A stretch of 64,000 bases of DNA from JAMXLO01 sp964427005 (GTDB taxonomy: Bacteria > Pseudomonadota > Alphaproteobacteria > Acetobacterales > Acetobacteraceae), in the NCBI GenBank assembly GCA_964427005.1, contig CAYRTL010000004.1:1-64000 (forward strand), in the 5' to 3' direction. The notes under the pieces were generated by a model, which made no database searches, had not been told where the DNA came from, and saw only the letters and a list, made by a program, of their open reading frames with translations. The position numbers were made by a program, and so were the translations under genes. Positions within the stretch are counted from its first letter, which is position 1, and each line of letters starts with the position of its first letter. Positions 1-8,452 of this stretch are shown here, piece by piece.

Positions 1-5
1 TTAGA

Positions 6-1031
6 TCACGCGGCCTTCAGCATCCTTTGCGCGATCAAAGTCTCGGCGATCTGCACCGCGTTCAGCGCCGCGCCCTTTCGCAGATTGTCGGAGACGCACC
101 AGAATGACAGACCGTTCGCCACTGTCGGATCCTTGCGGATGCGGCTGACATACACCGCGTCCTCACCGGCACATTCGAGTGGCGTGACATAGCCGCCATC
201 CTCGCGCACATCCACCACCTCGATGCCTGGCGCTTCGCGCAGGCAGGCGCGTGCTTCGCCGGCAGTGACCGGATTCTCGAACTCCACGTTCACCGCCTCG
301 CCATGGCCGATGAACACCGGCACGCGCACGCACGTCGCATGTACCGCGATGTTCGGGTCGAGGATCTTCTTCGTCTCGACCACCATCTTCCATTCCTCCT
401 TGGTCGAGCCATCGTCTAGGAACTTGTCGATGTGCGGGATGCAGTTGAAGGCTATCTCCTTGGTGAACTGCTCGGGATTCTCCTGCTCGTGCACGAACAC
501 CTTGCGCGTGTGCGAGTACAGCTCGTCCATGGCCTCCTTGCCGGCGCCGGAGACCGACTGATAGGTCGCCACCACCACGCGCTTGATCTTGAACTGGTCG
601 TGCAGGGGCTTCAGTGCGACCACCATCTGGATGGTGGAGCAGTTCGGGTTGGCGATGATGTTGCGCTTGCCGTAGTTGCGCAGCGCCTGCGGATTGACCT
701 CTGGCACGACCAGCGGGATGTCGGGCTCCATGCGGAACTGGCTGGTGTTGTCGATCACCACGCAACCTGCCGCCGCCGCGCGCGGCGCGTGCACAGCGGA
801 GACCGACGCGCCAGGTGAGAACAAGCCAATGTCCCAGCCCTTGAAGTCGAAGGTCTCCAGGTTGCGGACCTTGAGCACCTGCTTGTCGCCGAATGACACC
901 TGGGAGCCGGCCGAGCGGCCGGAGGCGACCGCCGCCACCTCGTCCGCCGGGAACTGGCGTTCGGCGAGCGTCTTCAGCATCTCGCGCCCAACTGCCCCGG
1001 TGGCTCCAACGACGGCGACCTTGTAGCCCAT
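6..1031 (-). CDS. asd: Aspartate-semialdehyde dehydrogenase
   Basis: Makes L-aspartate 4-semialdehyde from aspartyl phosphate with NADPH, the branch point to lysine, threonine, methionine and diaminopimelate; cytoplasmic. The 341-residue product has the family's usual length. The N-terminal NADP-binding loop GATGAVG lies at residues 9-15, the catalytic cysteine at C131 in ANPNCST, and the conserved histidine at H243 in RVPVFIGHG. The ATG at 1029-1031 is preceded by AGGAG about 8 bases upstream. The stop falls 5 bases from the window edge, so its downstream neighbour is not visible. The only other pathway gene seen is thrC near 32 kb. Identification is secure. Confidence 0.97.
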   Translation of the reverse strand: MGYKVAVVGATGAVGREMLKTLAERQFPADEVAAVASGRSAGSQVSFGDKQVLKVRNLETFDFKGWDIGLFSPGASVSAVHAPRAAAAGCVVIDNTSQFRMEPDIPLVVPEVNPQALRNYGKRNIIANPNCSTIQMVVALKPLHDQFKIKRVVVATYQSVSGAGKEAMDELYSHTRKVFVHEQENPEQFTKEIAFNCIPHIDKFLDDGSTKEEWKMVVETKKILDPNIAVHATCVRVPVFIGHGEAVNVEFENPVTAGEARACLREAPGIEVVDVREDGGYVTPLECAGEDAVYVSRIRKDPTVANGLSFWCVSDNLRKGAALNAVQIAETLIAQRMLKAA

Positions 1032-1106
1032 GGAAGTGCTCCTGTTCAGGCGGCGGCGTATAGGCTACCGGACCCCTCAGGGGCAAGGCTGCCATCGCGA
1101 CGAGCG

Positions 1107-2636
1107 TTACGGCACGGGTGGCAGATGGATGATGCGGCCCGCCAGTTTCTCGGCTCGCGGGTAAGACGCGGCAATGGCGGCTGTGATCTCCGGGGTATAA
1201 CGACTGTCGTAAGCGGGTTCGCCTGGACCGCCTGTGGTCACGACGAAGGCGAACTTGCGAGCGTGCAGCATAGCGAGAAGCGGTGTCTGGTCCCACCGCC
1301 CCATCGCAGTGAGTTCCGTGAAGATCGCCGGCTCCCACAAAACTGGCCGACCAGCCTTGATCAGCAGCACCATGTCGTCTGACAGCACCGGTCCCGCAGC
1401 TTCATGCACCCTTTCACGCAGCCCCTGAAGTTCCACCAAACCTGCCTGATCTGCGAAAGCGCGCCGCGGCGGCAGCGGCAGCGTGCCGATTTGCAGCAGG
1501 AGTACGAACGCCCCACCCAGTGCCAGCGCGGATCGGTTATTTCCTTCGGTCAGAAGCCAGGCGACAAGATAGCCGATCAACACACTCCAAGCGCACATCC
1601 AATCTATGAAGTAGTTGACGCTGGCGCCGGACTTCCCGACGGCAATTAGCATTACGGTGCCGATGGCAAAATACGCCATGAGGATGGCGAGGATGCAGGT
1701 CGACCGCTGCCTGATATCACCTGAACGGACCGCTCGGGCGGCGAGGGCAACCCCAATGATAGCCAGTAGCAGGTAAATCGCGTGCGGCGCCTGGCGCCAC
1801 ACCTGCGCCATTGCGAATGATATGCTGTAGCGGTTGATGTTGTACAGGAACAGGTGCCGAAGAAACCCTCCATTGGTCTGCCAGGTAAGCAAGGCGAGTA
1901 CGGCCACGGCGATGATGGACACGAAAAAGACAGCCCGCATTGTTCGGCGTGGATCGATAAGCAGCATGATCGGCACTGTCGCCAGAGGTGCCGCGATGGC
2001 TGTCTGCTTCGTGAAGACTGCCAGTGCGAAGCTGCACATCGAACAGTACAACAGTCCCGGCCGGCGAAGTGAGCACACGGCGCAGTAGATGCCCAGCAAG
2101 CTGAGCGCCGACGCGAGCATATCGACCCGCATCAGCGGCGCAAACACGATGACAGGAATGTAGGTGAAGGTGATCAGAGCGGCCAACGCGGCAGCGATCA
2201 CTTGGACAGGCTTTCCTGTACCCTGCGTCGCCTGAAAGGTCAGTGCCGCTATCAGGCCGCCAATCAACAGTGTCGCGATGAACGAAATAATGCGGCCGCT
2301 CAGCAGCCAATCGACGCCGAGACTGGCGAGCGCTCGAACCGCGAGATGATAGAGCGGGGGATAATGGAAGACGATGGCCGGGAACTGATCGATCGGCCCA
2401 TACATCCGGTCCGACGGGATCAGGAGCGCCTGTTGCCATACGATCCCCTCGCCGTAGTCAAGCCCGAATGGATAGCGGACCGCTTCCAGCCACCAACGCA
2501 GCACCGGGATGAAATGGCCGGCAAGCGCCAGAAGAACCAGACTGTATGTTGCCTTGGCTGGCGCCAGCAGTGTCAGAGAACTACTGCCCGCGGCGCTCTG
2601 GGCGGTCGCGGTTGGCTCGACAGCAGGGACTGCCAT
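1107..2636 (-). CDS. GT39-like polytopic membrane glycosyltransferase
   Basis: A 509-residue hydrophobic protein with about nine or more membrane segments. The first periplasmic loop has the acidic GLDYGEG motif followed by HYPPLYH, the pattern of PMT/ArnT-like (GT39/GT87 fold) transferases that move a sugar from a polyprenyl phosphate onto a periplasmic acceptor. Acceptor and sugar are unknown. An in-frame ATG at 2726 would lie inside the upstream methyltransferase gene, so I chose the ATG at 2634-2636, 19 bases after that gene's stop. It is the last gene of the cluster GT2-methyltransferase-GT39. Base composition looks lower in GC than asd and fhs on either side, suggesting an exchanged surface-glycosylation cassette (inference). 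Confidence 0.72.
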   Translation of the reverse strand: MAVPAVEPTATAQSAAGSSSLTLLAPAKATYSLVLLALAGHFIPVLRWWLEAVRYPFGLDYGEGIVWQQALLIPSDRMYGPIDQFPAIVFHYPPLYHLAVRALASLGVDWLLSGRIISFIATLLIGGLIAALTFQATQGTGKPVQVIAAALAALITFTYIPVIVFAPLMRVDMLASALSLLGIYCAVCSLRRPGLLYCSMCSFALAVFTKQTAIAAPLATVPIMLLIDPRRTMRAVFFVSIIAVAVLALLTWQTNGGFLRHLFLYNINRYSISFAMAQVWRQAPHAIYLLLAIIGVALAARAVRSGDIRQRSTCILAILMAYFAIGTVMLIAVGKSGASVNYFIDWMCAWSVLIGYLVAWLLTEGNNRSALALGGAFVLLLQIGTLPLPPRRAFADQAGLVELQGLRERVHEAAGPVLSDDMVLLIKAGRPVLWEPAIFTELTAMGRWDQTPLLAMLHARKFAFVVTTGGPGEPAYDSRYTPEITAAIAASYPRAEKLAGRIIHLPPVP

Positions 2637-2655
2637 TGCCGCGATCCTGGTCCTG

Positions 2656-3294
2656 CTATCGAATCGGCCTGGCGCGAACCAGCATCTGTTTGCCCATTGG
2701 CTTGATCGGTGAAGCGAGATAGGCACGGATCAGCCACGGCGAGACTGGTATTCGAGACTTGATCGTCAGGGGCAGAAAACGCGGCGACACATTCAGGACT
2801 TCAAAGTCATTCGCGCTCAGGAAATCTGCCAGGCTCAGATGCGAATAGACTGCAAGGTGGGTATAGTCATCAAAATACTCCCGGTACGCATAGCGGTAGT
2901 TCGGTTGTAGGATCACCAGTTCTCCCGAGGCAGTCAGCTTGCTTCGAAGCGCACGAAGTACCGATGCAAAGTGCTGCTGAGTCACGTGCTCGAACACGTT
3001 GCTGGCAAAAGCGAAGTCCACCGAAGCGTCGGCGAGAAAATCCAGGTCGCCAATATCGCCGACAACCGTCTCTACGCCATCGTCAAGGAAGTGTGGAAAG
3101 TCTGGCCAAGTGTCTATCGCAATGCGCCGCCTTGCCCTGACATGGTTGATGAAATTGCCATAGCCACAGCCAAGATCCAGAACGCAAGCATCTGACGGAA
3201 TGAGGCTGTCGAAATAATGCCGGCAAAGAGTCTCCCATAGCACGTCGCGCCGGGAATCCAGCGTCAGCCTTGACCCATGATAGCCGGTGTTCAA
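2656..3294 (-). CDS. Class I SAM-dependent methyltransferase of glycosylation cluster
   Basis: A Methyltransf_11-type fold. SAM motif I reads VLDLGCGYGNF, and a conserved segment SNVFEHV lies about 70 residues later. The substrate is unknown; the flanking glycosyltransferases suggest a sugar or lipid-linked sugar. The frame is open back to an ATG at 3420, but that start lies 127 bases inside the conserved C-terminus of the upstream GT2 gene. I prefer TTG at 3292-3294, which overlaps the GT2 stop as TTGA with GGAG upstream, giving about 212 residues. A second TTGA-coupled gene (nadK, 14362) occurs in this window. If the ATG is right, the protein has 254 residues. Confidence 0.72.
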   Translation of the reverse strand: MNTGYHGSRLTLDSRRDVLWETLCRHYFDSLIPSDACVLDLGCGYGNFINHVRARRRIAIDTWPDFPHFLDDGVETVVGDIGDLDFLADASVDFAFASNVFEHVTQQHFASVLRALRSKLTASGELVILQPNYRYAYREYFDDYTHLAVYSHLSLADFLSANDFEVLNVSPRFLPLTIKSRIPVSPWLIRAYLASPIKPMGKQMLVRARPIR

Positions 3295-4334
3295 CAGGGA
3301 AGGCGTCTCCAGCCAAAAACGATTCCTCTCATCATACGACAGCCGACACGAAAAGCACACCAGTTGTTCGTATTGCCACCCTTGCTGACACCCACGCGCG
3401 GATGAAACGTGATCGGACATTCGACCACAGCGAGGTCGTTCTGCAATGCCACATCAAGCAGATGCGCGTTGAAGGCCAGATTGATGGCTGGATTGAGCTG
3501 TGGCAGCAATCGCTGCACTGCTTCTCTGCGGCAGAGTTTATAGGTTGTCCCGACATCAGTAATGGTGCTGCGCCCCAGATGCTTTGCCTCCAGCAGCTTT
3601 CCCACGAACAGGTTGCCGTAATACATGAACGTGCTGAGCTGGGTGATGCGTTGCCTCAGCGGCTCCACCGTTCGGGTGCCATTGACGATGTCGGCGTGCG
3701 GCGCGAAGGCCAGGAGCTTGTCAAGATCATAGGCACGGAATGTGCGATCGCCTTCACACAGCACGATCAGCTCAGTCGCGTGGAGCGCGACGGCCTCGTG
3801 CAGGCACCGCCAGACACAACGGCCATAGCCTTGGGCTGCTTCATTGAACGTGATGGCACCGGCAGCTTTGGCACGCTCAAACGTCGCATCGCTGCTGTTG
3901 TTGCTCACCACAATGACGTGCTTCACCAACGGATGCCGCAGGAAGTCGGAAACCGCGGCTGCAATGCTCAACTCGTCATTATACGCGGTCAGCGCCACGG
4001 TGATATGGCGATCAACTGGCTCGAAGCGCACCGCACTCTGCTGCCGCTTTACCGGAACCAGCAACAGCAGGTCTGCTACCGTCAGCAGAATGCCTCCCAC
4101 TATGGGGACTCCACTGTACCAGACGATATCCTCATTGAGCGGCAATAGTAGCTGGTTCAAGCCTAGCAGATATCTCGGAACGACCATGACGACGCCGGTA
4201 AGATACATCCCGATACCAACGCAGAAGCACAGGATGCCGTACATCAGCAGCGGTATGTGCCGATAGCGGCCAAGCAGCCGGTTTATCCTCGATACCGCGG
4301 GCGGTACGGGTCCAACATATGACGCCTGCGCCAT
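3291..4334 (-). CDS. Family 2 glycosyltransferase with N-terminal membrane anchor
   Basis: Product of 347 residues. Two hydrophobic segments near the N-terminus (about residues 25-55 and 72-95) precede a cytoplasmic GT-A domain that starts ITVALTAYNDE and contains VVSNNSSDAT and LCEGDRTF (acidic donor/metal region). It resembles DPM1-like GT2 enzymes that load a sugar onto a polyprenyl phosphate, which would supply the GT39-like enzyme downstream. The ATG at 4332-4334 has an excellent GGAGG 5 bases upstream; a longer frame starting at 4430 would overlap fhs and has no such site. The C-terminal stop overlaps the likely TTG start of the methyltransferase. Donor and acceptor cannot be told from sequence. 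Confidence 0.8.
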   Translation of the reverse strand: MAQASYVGPVPPAVSRINRLLGRYRHIPLLMYGILCFCVGIGMYLTGVVMVVPRYLLGLNQLLLPLNEDIVWYSGVPIVGGILLTVADLLLLVPVKRQQSAVRFEPVDRHITVALTAYNDELSIAAAVSDFLRHPLVKHVIVVSNNSSDATFERAKAAGAITFNEAAQGYGRCVWRCLHEAVALHATELIVLCEGDRTFRAYDLDKLLAFAPHADIVNGTRTVEPLRQRITQLSTFMYYGNLFVGKLLEAKHLGRSTITDVGTTYKLCRREAVQRLLPQLNPAINLAFNAHLLDVALQNDLAVVECPITFHPRVGVSKGGNTNNWCAFRVGCRMMRGIVFGWRRLPC

Positions 4335-4404
4335 GGCCCCTCCAAAGGTTGGCACTCGTCTATCCAGCCCCGGGTTGCGCCATGGTTTCAGCTTATAGGC
4401 TGGT

Positions 4405-5781
4405 CTAGAACAGCCCCTCGATCTCGCCATCCTCGCGCAGGTGGATCGCCTCCGCGGAAGGAACGCGCGGCAGGCCGGGCATGGTCATGATCTCCCCGCA
4501 GATAGCGACCACGAACCCAGCGCCGGCGGAAAGCCGCACCTCACGTATCGGCAGCGTGAACCCTTCGGGGGCTCCCATCACCGAAGCATCGGCGGTGAAG
4601 CTGTACTGCGTCTTGGCCATGCAGACCGGCACATGCCCGAAGCCTGCCTTCTCGAACCCCTCGAGCCGCCGCGCCACTGCCTCGGGCAGAGAAATATCCG
4701 CGGCCCGATAGATCTGCCGCGCGATGCTCCGGATCTTCTCGGCCAGTGGCATTCCTTCCGGATAGAGTGGGGCTGGCTTGGCGTCGCCCAGCAGGATCTT
4801 CTGCTGCACCGCGCGGGCCAGCGCCTCGGCGCCGGCACCGCCGTTCGCCCAATGCGTGCAGGAGATCACCTCGACACCTTGTTTCGCCATCGCGTCCCGT
4901 ATTGCTGCGAATTCCGCATCGGTATCCGAGGTGAAGTGGTTTACACCAACCACCACGGGCAGCCCGAATTTCCCCAGGTTCTCGACGTGACGCGCCAGGT
5001 TGGCGACGCCTTTTCGTACCGCCTCGACGTTCTCCGTCCCCAGAGCATTGCGCGCCACGCCGCCATGCATCTTCAGCGCGCGCACTGTCGCGACCACCAC
5101 CGCACAGGATGGCTTCAGTCCCGCCGAACGGCACTTGATGTCGATGAATTTTTCCGCGCCCAGATCGGCGCCGAAGCCAGCCTCGGTCACCACCACATCG
5201 GCCAGCTTCAGCCCGAGCCGNNNNNNNNNNNNNNNNNNNNNNNNNNNNNNNNNNNNNNNNNNNNNNNNNNNNNNNNNNNNNNNNNNNNNNNNNNNNNNNN
5301 NNNNNNNNNNNNNNNNNNNNAGTGAATTGCCCCAGTAGATGTGATTGTCGATCATCGCGGCCAGCAGGTTGTTGGCGCTGGTGATCGCGTGGAAATCGCC
5401 GGTGAAATGCAGGTTGATCTGGTCCATTGGGACCACCTGCGAATAGCCACCACCCGCGGCACCACCCTTCATGCCAAAGCTTGGCCCCAGCGACGGCTCG
5501 CGCAAGCAGATCACCGCGCGCGAGCCGATGCGGTTCAGTGCATCGCCCAGACCGACGGTCGTGGTGGTCTTGCCCTCGCCTGCCGGCGTCGGGCTGATGC
5601 CGGTCACCAGCACCAGCGCGCCATCCGGCTTGCTCTCCAGCGACTTGATGAACTCCATGCCGACCTTGGCTTTGTGCCGGCCATACGGCTCCAGCGCATC
5701 GGCAGGGATATCCAGCTTGGCGGCGATCTCCGCGATGGGGCGGAGCTTGGTTTCACGGGCGATCTCCAGGTCGCTTTTCAT
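4405..5781 (-). CDS. fhs: Formate-tetrahydrofolate ligase, interrupted by assembly gap
   Basis: ATP-dependent ligation of formate to tetrahydrofolate, feeding one-carbon metabolism; cytoplasmic homotetramer. The N-terminal part carries the family P-loop PTPAGEGKT (residues 65-73). The part after the gap has VVTEAGFGADLGAEKF, and the C-terminus ends PGLPRVPSAEAI...GLF as in known FTHFS. The reading frame enters the 100-N run after IDNHIYWGN and resumes at LGLKLADVV. In characterised FTHFS these points are roughly 130 residues apart, and the family is about 555 residues long, so about 300 bases more than the 100 N are missing. The gene itself is probably intact. A small barrel protein lies 13 bases upstream and may be cotranscribed. 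Confidence 0.95.
   Translation of the reverse strand: MKSDLEIARETKLRPIAEIAAKLDIPADALEPYGRHKAKVGMEFIKSLESKPDGALVLVTGISPTPAGEGKTTTTVGLGDALNRIGSRAVICLREPSLGPSFGMKGGAAGGGYSQVVPMDQINLHFTGDFHAITSANNLLAAMIDNHIYWGNSXXXXXXXXXXXXXXXXXXXXXXXXXXXXXXXXXXRLGLKLADVVVTEAGFGADLGAEKFIDIKCRSAGLKPSCAVVVATVRALKMHGGVARNALGTENVEAVRKGVANLARHVENLGKFGLPVVVGVNHFTSDTDAEFAAIRDAMAKQGVEVISCTHWANGGAGAEALARAVQQKILLGDAKPAPLYPEGMPLAEKIRSIARQIYRAADISLPEAVARRLEGFEKAGFGHVPVCMAKTQYSFTADASVMGAPEGFTLPIREVRLSAGAGFVVAICGEIMTMPGLPRVPSAEAIHLREDGEIEGLF
5221..5320. other. Assembly gap (100 N) inside fhs
   Basis: Exactly 100 N, a placeholder for a gap of unknown size. Comparison with the normal FTHFS length suggests the true missing segment is near 400 bases. 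Confidence 0.95.
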
Positions 5782-5794
5782 TCTGTCGGATTCC

Positions 5795-6121
5795 TCAGGC
5801 TATCTTGCGCATCACGGTGTGCGACCGGTTGGTGGTGTGCGGGCGGATCTTTGGTGCCCAGTCACCGATTTCGGCAGCCTGCAGCCAGGCGGGACTGTCG
5901 ATGACTGAGGGTGAATCGACCTCGTAGAGCGCGAGATAGCGTGCCATACCGGCTTTGTTGGTCTTCTCCAGCGCATAGCGCGAGCAGCCGCGCACGCCGG
6001 GAACCTTCAGTATCTCCGGTACGTGCTCGGTGTCATAGACGCGGTTGAAGTCCGCCTCATGTTCGGCGGGAATGTCCATCTGCACCATGTATATGTATGG
6101 CGCGCGCGTGCCTTCTGGCAT
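5795..6121 (-). CDS. Small dimeric alpha/beta-barrel protein (DUF4286/EthD-like)
   Basis: A 108-residue soluble protein. The pattern 'YIYMVQMDIP...FNRVYDTEHVPEILKVPGVRGCSRY...YLALYEVDSP' is that of ferredoxin-like dimeric alpha/beta-barrel proteins of the EthD/DUF4286 kind: an N-terminal strand, the helix with H-VPE, then a strand with RY. Members act as small oxygenases, isomerases or binding proteins, and the specific reaction is unknown. The ATG at 6119-6121 has GGAGG about 10 bases upstream. It lies 13 bases ahead of fhs in the same direction and may be in one transcript with it. The function call is at fold level only. Confidence 0.6.
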   Translation of the reverse strand: MPEGTRAPYIYMVQMDIPAEHEADFNRVYDTEHVPEILKVPGVRGCSRYALEKTNKAGMARYLALYEVDSPSVIDSPAWLQAAEIGDWAPKIRPHTTNRSHTVMRKIA

Positions 6122-6153
6122 TTCTTGGGTCCTCCGTTCTGTTACTCACCAAC

Positions 6154-6254
6154 AAGGTTCCTCACGGAGATAGAGGAGAAAGCCGGACGGCCACGGAGTA
6201 AAGGTACTGCTCAGTGGCTCTCTGGCTGCCTCGTGCTTCTCCGTGTGGAACCTT
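6154..6254. repeat. Imperfect long-range inverted repeat
   Basis: Arms at 6154-6170 and 6238-6254 pair over 16 of 17 positions around a 67-base loop. The right arm touches the stop codon of the aminotransferase gene. It may be an intergenic repeat insertion or a structured 3' end; there is no T-tract to call it a terminator. Confidence 0.5.
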
Positions 6255-7369
6255 TATGCTGCCTTGCGTTGTTGTATGCCCAGCTCCTGCAATGCCTCGC
6301 CCATCGCAGCGACGGCGCGCGCCATGTCGGCTGGTGTGATCGCGCCGATGCAGCCCACCCGGAAACTCGGCTCTTCGGTGTTGTAGAAGTTGCTGATCAG
6401 CACGCCGCGCACCTTCAGTGCATCGACGAAACGCTGCAGGTCCCACGCGGGATCGGGCGGCGCCTGCACGTTCACAATGATCGGGCCCTGCACGTTGGGC
6501 GGCAGGCATGGCGTCAGGCCGAGGCCGCGCACGCCGTCGTAGAGCGTGCGCATGTTGGCGGTGTAGCGGGCGAGCCGCGCCGGCTGCCCACCCTCGGCGT
6601 CGAACAGATCGAGCGCGGTGTTGAATGCGTTCAGCACCTGTGCAGGCGGCGTGAAGCGGAAGCTGCCCCAGCCGCTGCGCACCGCATGCGCGTAGATGCT
6701 GGACAGATCAAGCGACCAGCTTCCGGCATTGCCGGTGCACGCCTCCACGCGATCGATGCGCGCGACGGCGAAGGCCATGCCGGGCACACCTTCCAGGCAT
6801 TTGTTGGAGGTGAAGCCGACGCAATCGATTTCGGGCTGGGCGGACAGGTCCAACGGCAAGGCACCAAACGCCGACACCGCATCCAGGAGAAGCCGCCTGC
6901 CGAGGCCGCGCACCGCGGCACCGATTGTCGTCACATCGTGGACGATGCCGCTGCCGGTTTCGCTATAGACCAGACCGACATGACTGATCTCCGGGTCCGC
7001 CTCTAGCGCGGCGGCAACAGCGGCGGGATCGGTCGCGGCAACGGGCGAGACAGGCAGCACCACCGGCACCCGGCCGGCCTCACGCGCGAGGCGGATCATC
7101 CTGTCCGCGTACGACCCGGTGCCGGGGATCAGCAATTTGTGACCGAGTGGGACAAAGGTGCGGATCGCCGCTTCGGTGATGAAGTGGCCACAGCCTTGCA
7201 GCGGCAGCGTCGCATGTTCGCCGGGTAGTCCGCCGGCAATGCGCAGCACGCGCTCGCGGATGCCGGCATAGAGGGGGCGAAAATCGTTGTCCCAGGGCGC
7301 GAAGTCGTAACGCAGCGCCTCGCGCACCTCGGGGCGGGTGGTGACGGGGCCAGGGATCAGCAAGAGCAT
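6254..7369 (-). CDS. phnW: 2-aminoethylphosphonate-pyruvate transaminase-like PLP enzyme
   Basis: Fold type I aminotransferase of the PhnW/serine-glyoxylate group. In a 371-residue product the cofactor-binding aspartate is D163 in LLLDAVSAFG and the Schiff-base lysine is K190 in TSNKCLEGVPG. Spacing and wording match PhnW (SANKCIQGVPG type) better than serine-glyoxylate aminotransferase. The reaction would be 2-aminoethylphosphonate plus pyruvate to phosphonoacetaldehyde plus alanine. The ATG at 7367-7369 begins MLLLIPGPVTT, the normal family start; the frame is open 21 codons further but those residues are not conserved. No phnX, phnA/phnY or phosphonate transporter is near, so substrate assignment is less certain than the fold. 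Confidence 0.78.
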   Translation of the reverse strand: MLLLIPGPVTTRPEVREALRYDFAPWDNDFRPLYAGIRERVLRIAGGLPGEHATLPLQGCGHFITEAAIRTFVPLGHKLLIPGTGSYADRMIRLAREAGRVPVVLPVSPVAATDPAAVAAALEADPEISHVGLVYSETGSGIVHDVTTIGAAVRGLGRRLLLDAVSAFGALPLDLSAQPEIDCVGFTSNKCLEGVPGMAFAVARIDRVEACTGNAGSWSLDLSSIYAHAVRSGWGSFRFTPPAQVLNAFNTALDLFDAEGGQPARLARYTANMRTLYDGVRGLGLTPCLPPNVQGPIIVNVQAPPDPAWDLQRFVDALKVRGVLISNFYNTEEPSFRVGCIGAITPADMARAVAAMGEALQELGIQQRKAA

Positions 7370-7450
7370 CGGAGAAGGGCACCTGAACGGACGGCCCGCA
7401 GGCTTGCCACGGCACGCCGCGGAAATCCACACCCATCGGAGGGAGAAGGC

Positions 7451-8452
7451 TCAGTCCGCTGGCCGGAAGACCAGGATGGCGGCTGCCGAGCCCAATCCCA
7501 TGAACCCGGCGCGCGCGGCGACGAACAAGCGGTCGAACTCCGGTACAAATAGCGACGTGCGCGCGCCAGACGCTGTCCTGACCGGGCTCAGATGACGATA
7601 GCCGCCAGCGCGCTGCTGCCAGACGTCGACCGTCCCTTCGCCACAGCTCACGTAGATTCGGTGGCGTTTTGCATCGAAAGAAACATCGTCGGCATCGCCA
7701 CAGCTTTCGAGATTGGCAGCAGGCACTCCGGTCTTCACATCGAGGATGACCAGATGAGGCGGGCTGCGAAACACCGAAGCGATTACGCCACTGCTGGCAT
7801 CGAGTGCCATTGGAAAGTTCGCGCGCAGGTTGGGGACACGCCAACCGGCGGTCTGCCTTCCAGCATCAATGTCGACGACGGCAATCTGGCGCGCATCGGG
7901 GATGTTTACGAACGCGCGCCCTGTCCCGGGATCAAGCTGGAACCCTTCGGGATGCGCCGGCAGTTGAATATGACGGACAAGTGCTGCCTTGACCGGATCG
8001 ACGATCGCCAGTCCGCCGGACCCGTAGCCGATAATCAGGTTGCCCGTCCGTGAATCCACTCGGACATTGTCGGCATCATCGCCCAGATCGATTGTGCCGA
8101 CAGTAGCGAATGTGTCGGCACTGAACATGCGGACCGAGCCATCGCCCGCACTCGCCACAGCGATGATTCGCGGACCGGCTGCATAGCCGACGCCTTGCGG
8201 CTCCCTTAGGTTTGCAATGCGATGCACGACTGCGCCTGCGGCAAGATCGATGATGTCCAGCGTGCCGTTGCCGAGTTCCGCAACGAAAAGGCGGTTATGG
8301 GCCGGATCAACCGCCATGTGATCGATCCGCCCGGAGACGCCGCTCAACGCAATGGTCCGCTCAAGCACAAGAGGCCGCGCCGACTGATCACCGGCACCTG
8401 GCGTCGCGAATAGCGTTGCCAGCAGGGTGATGATCAGCCGGCGCCGCTTCAT
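7451..8452 (-). CDS. Exported YVTN-type beta-propeller protein
   Basis: A 333-residue protein with an N-terminal export signal (MKRRRLIITLLATLFA, residues 1-16, followed by an AxA-like region). Its repeating blades have the form 'hhAVDPAHNRLFVAELGNGTLDIIDLAAG', seen about six to seven times. YVTN/cytochrome D1-like propellers are periplasmic binding or scaffold proteins; no catalytic residues are evident. The ATG at 8450-8452 overlaps the stop of the ATP-grasp gene as ATGA; a longer in-frame extension to 8671 is unsupported. It is the last gene of the coupled chrB-chrA-ATP-grasp-propeller set, hinting at an envelope role linked to the chromate-type operon (inference). Confidence 0.75.
   Translation of the reverse strand: MKRRRLIITLLATLFATPGAGDQSARPLVLERTIALSGVSGRIDHMAVDPAHNRLFVAELGNGTLDIIDLAAGAVVHRIANLREPQGVGYAAGPRIIAVASAGDGSVRMFSADTFATVGTIDLGDDADNVRVDSRTGNLIIGYGSGGLAIVDPVKAALVRHIQLPAHPEGFQLDPGTGRAFVNIPDARQIAVVDIDAGRQTAGWRVPNLRANFPMALDASSGVIASVFRSPPHLVILDVKTGVPAANLESCGDADDVSFDAKRHRIYVSCGEGTVDVWQQRAGGYRHLSPVRTASGARTSLFVPEFDRLFVAARAGFMGLGSAAAILVFRPAD

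Noticed and set aside
1075..1085. CCCC-TCA-GGGG hairpin between asd and the GT39-like gene
   Set aside because: Only a 4-bp stem and no T-run; too weak to call a terminator.
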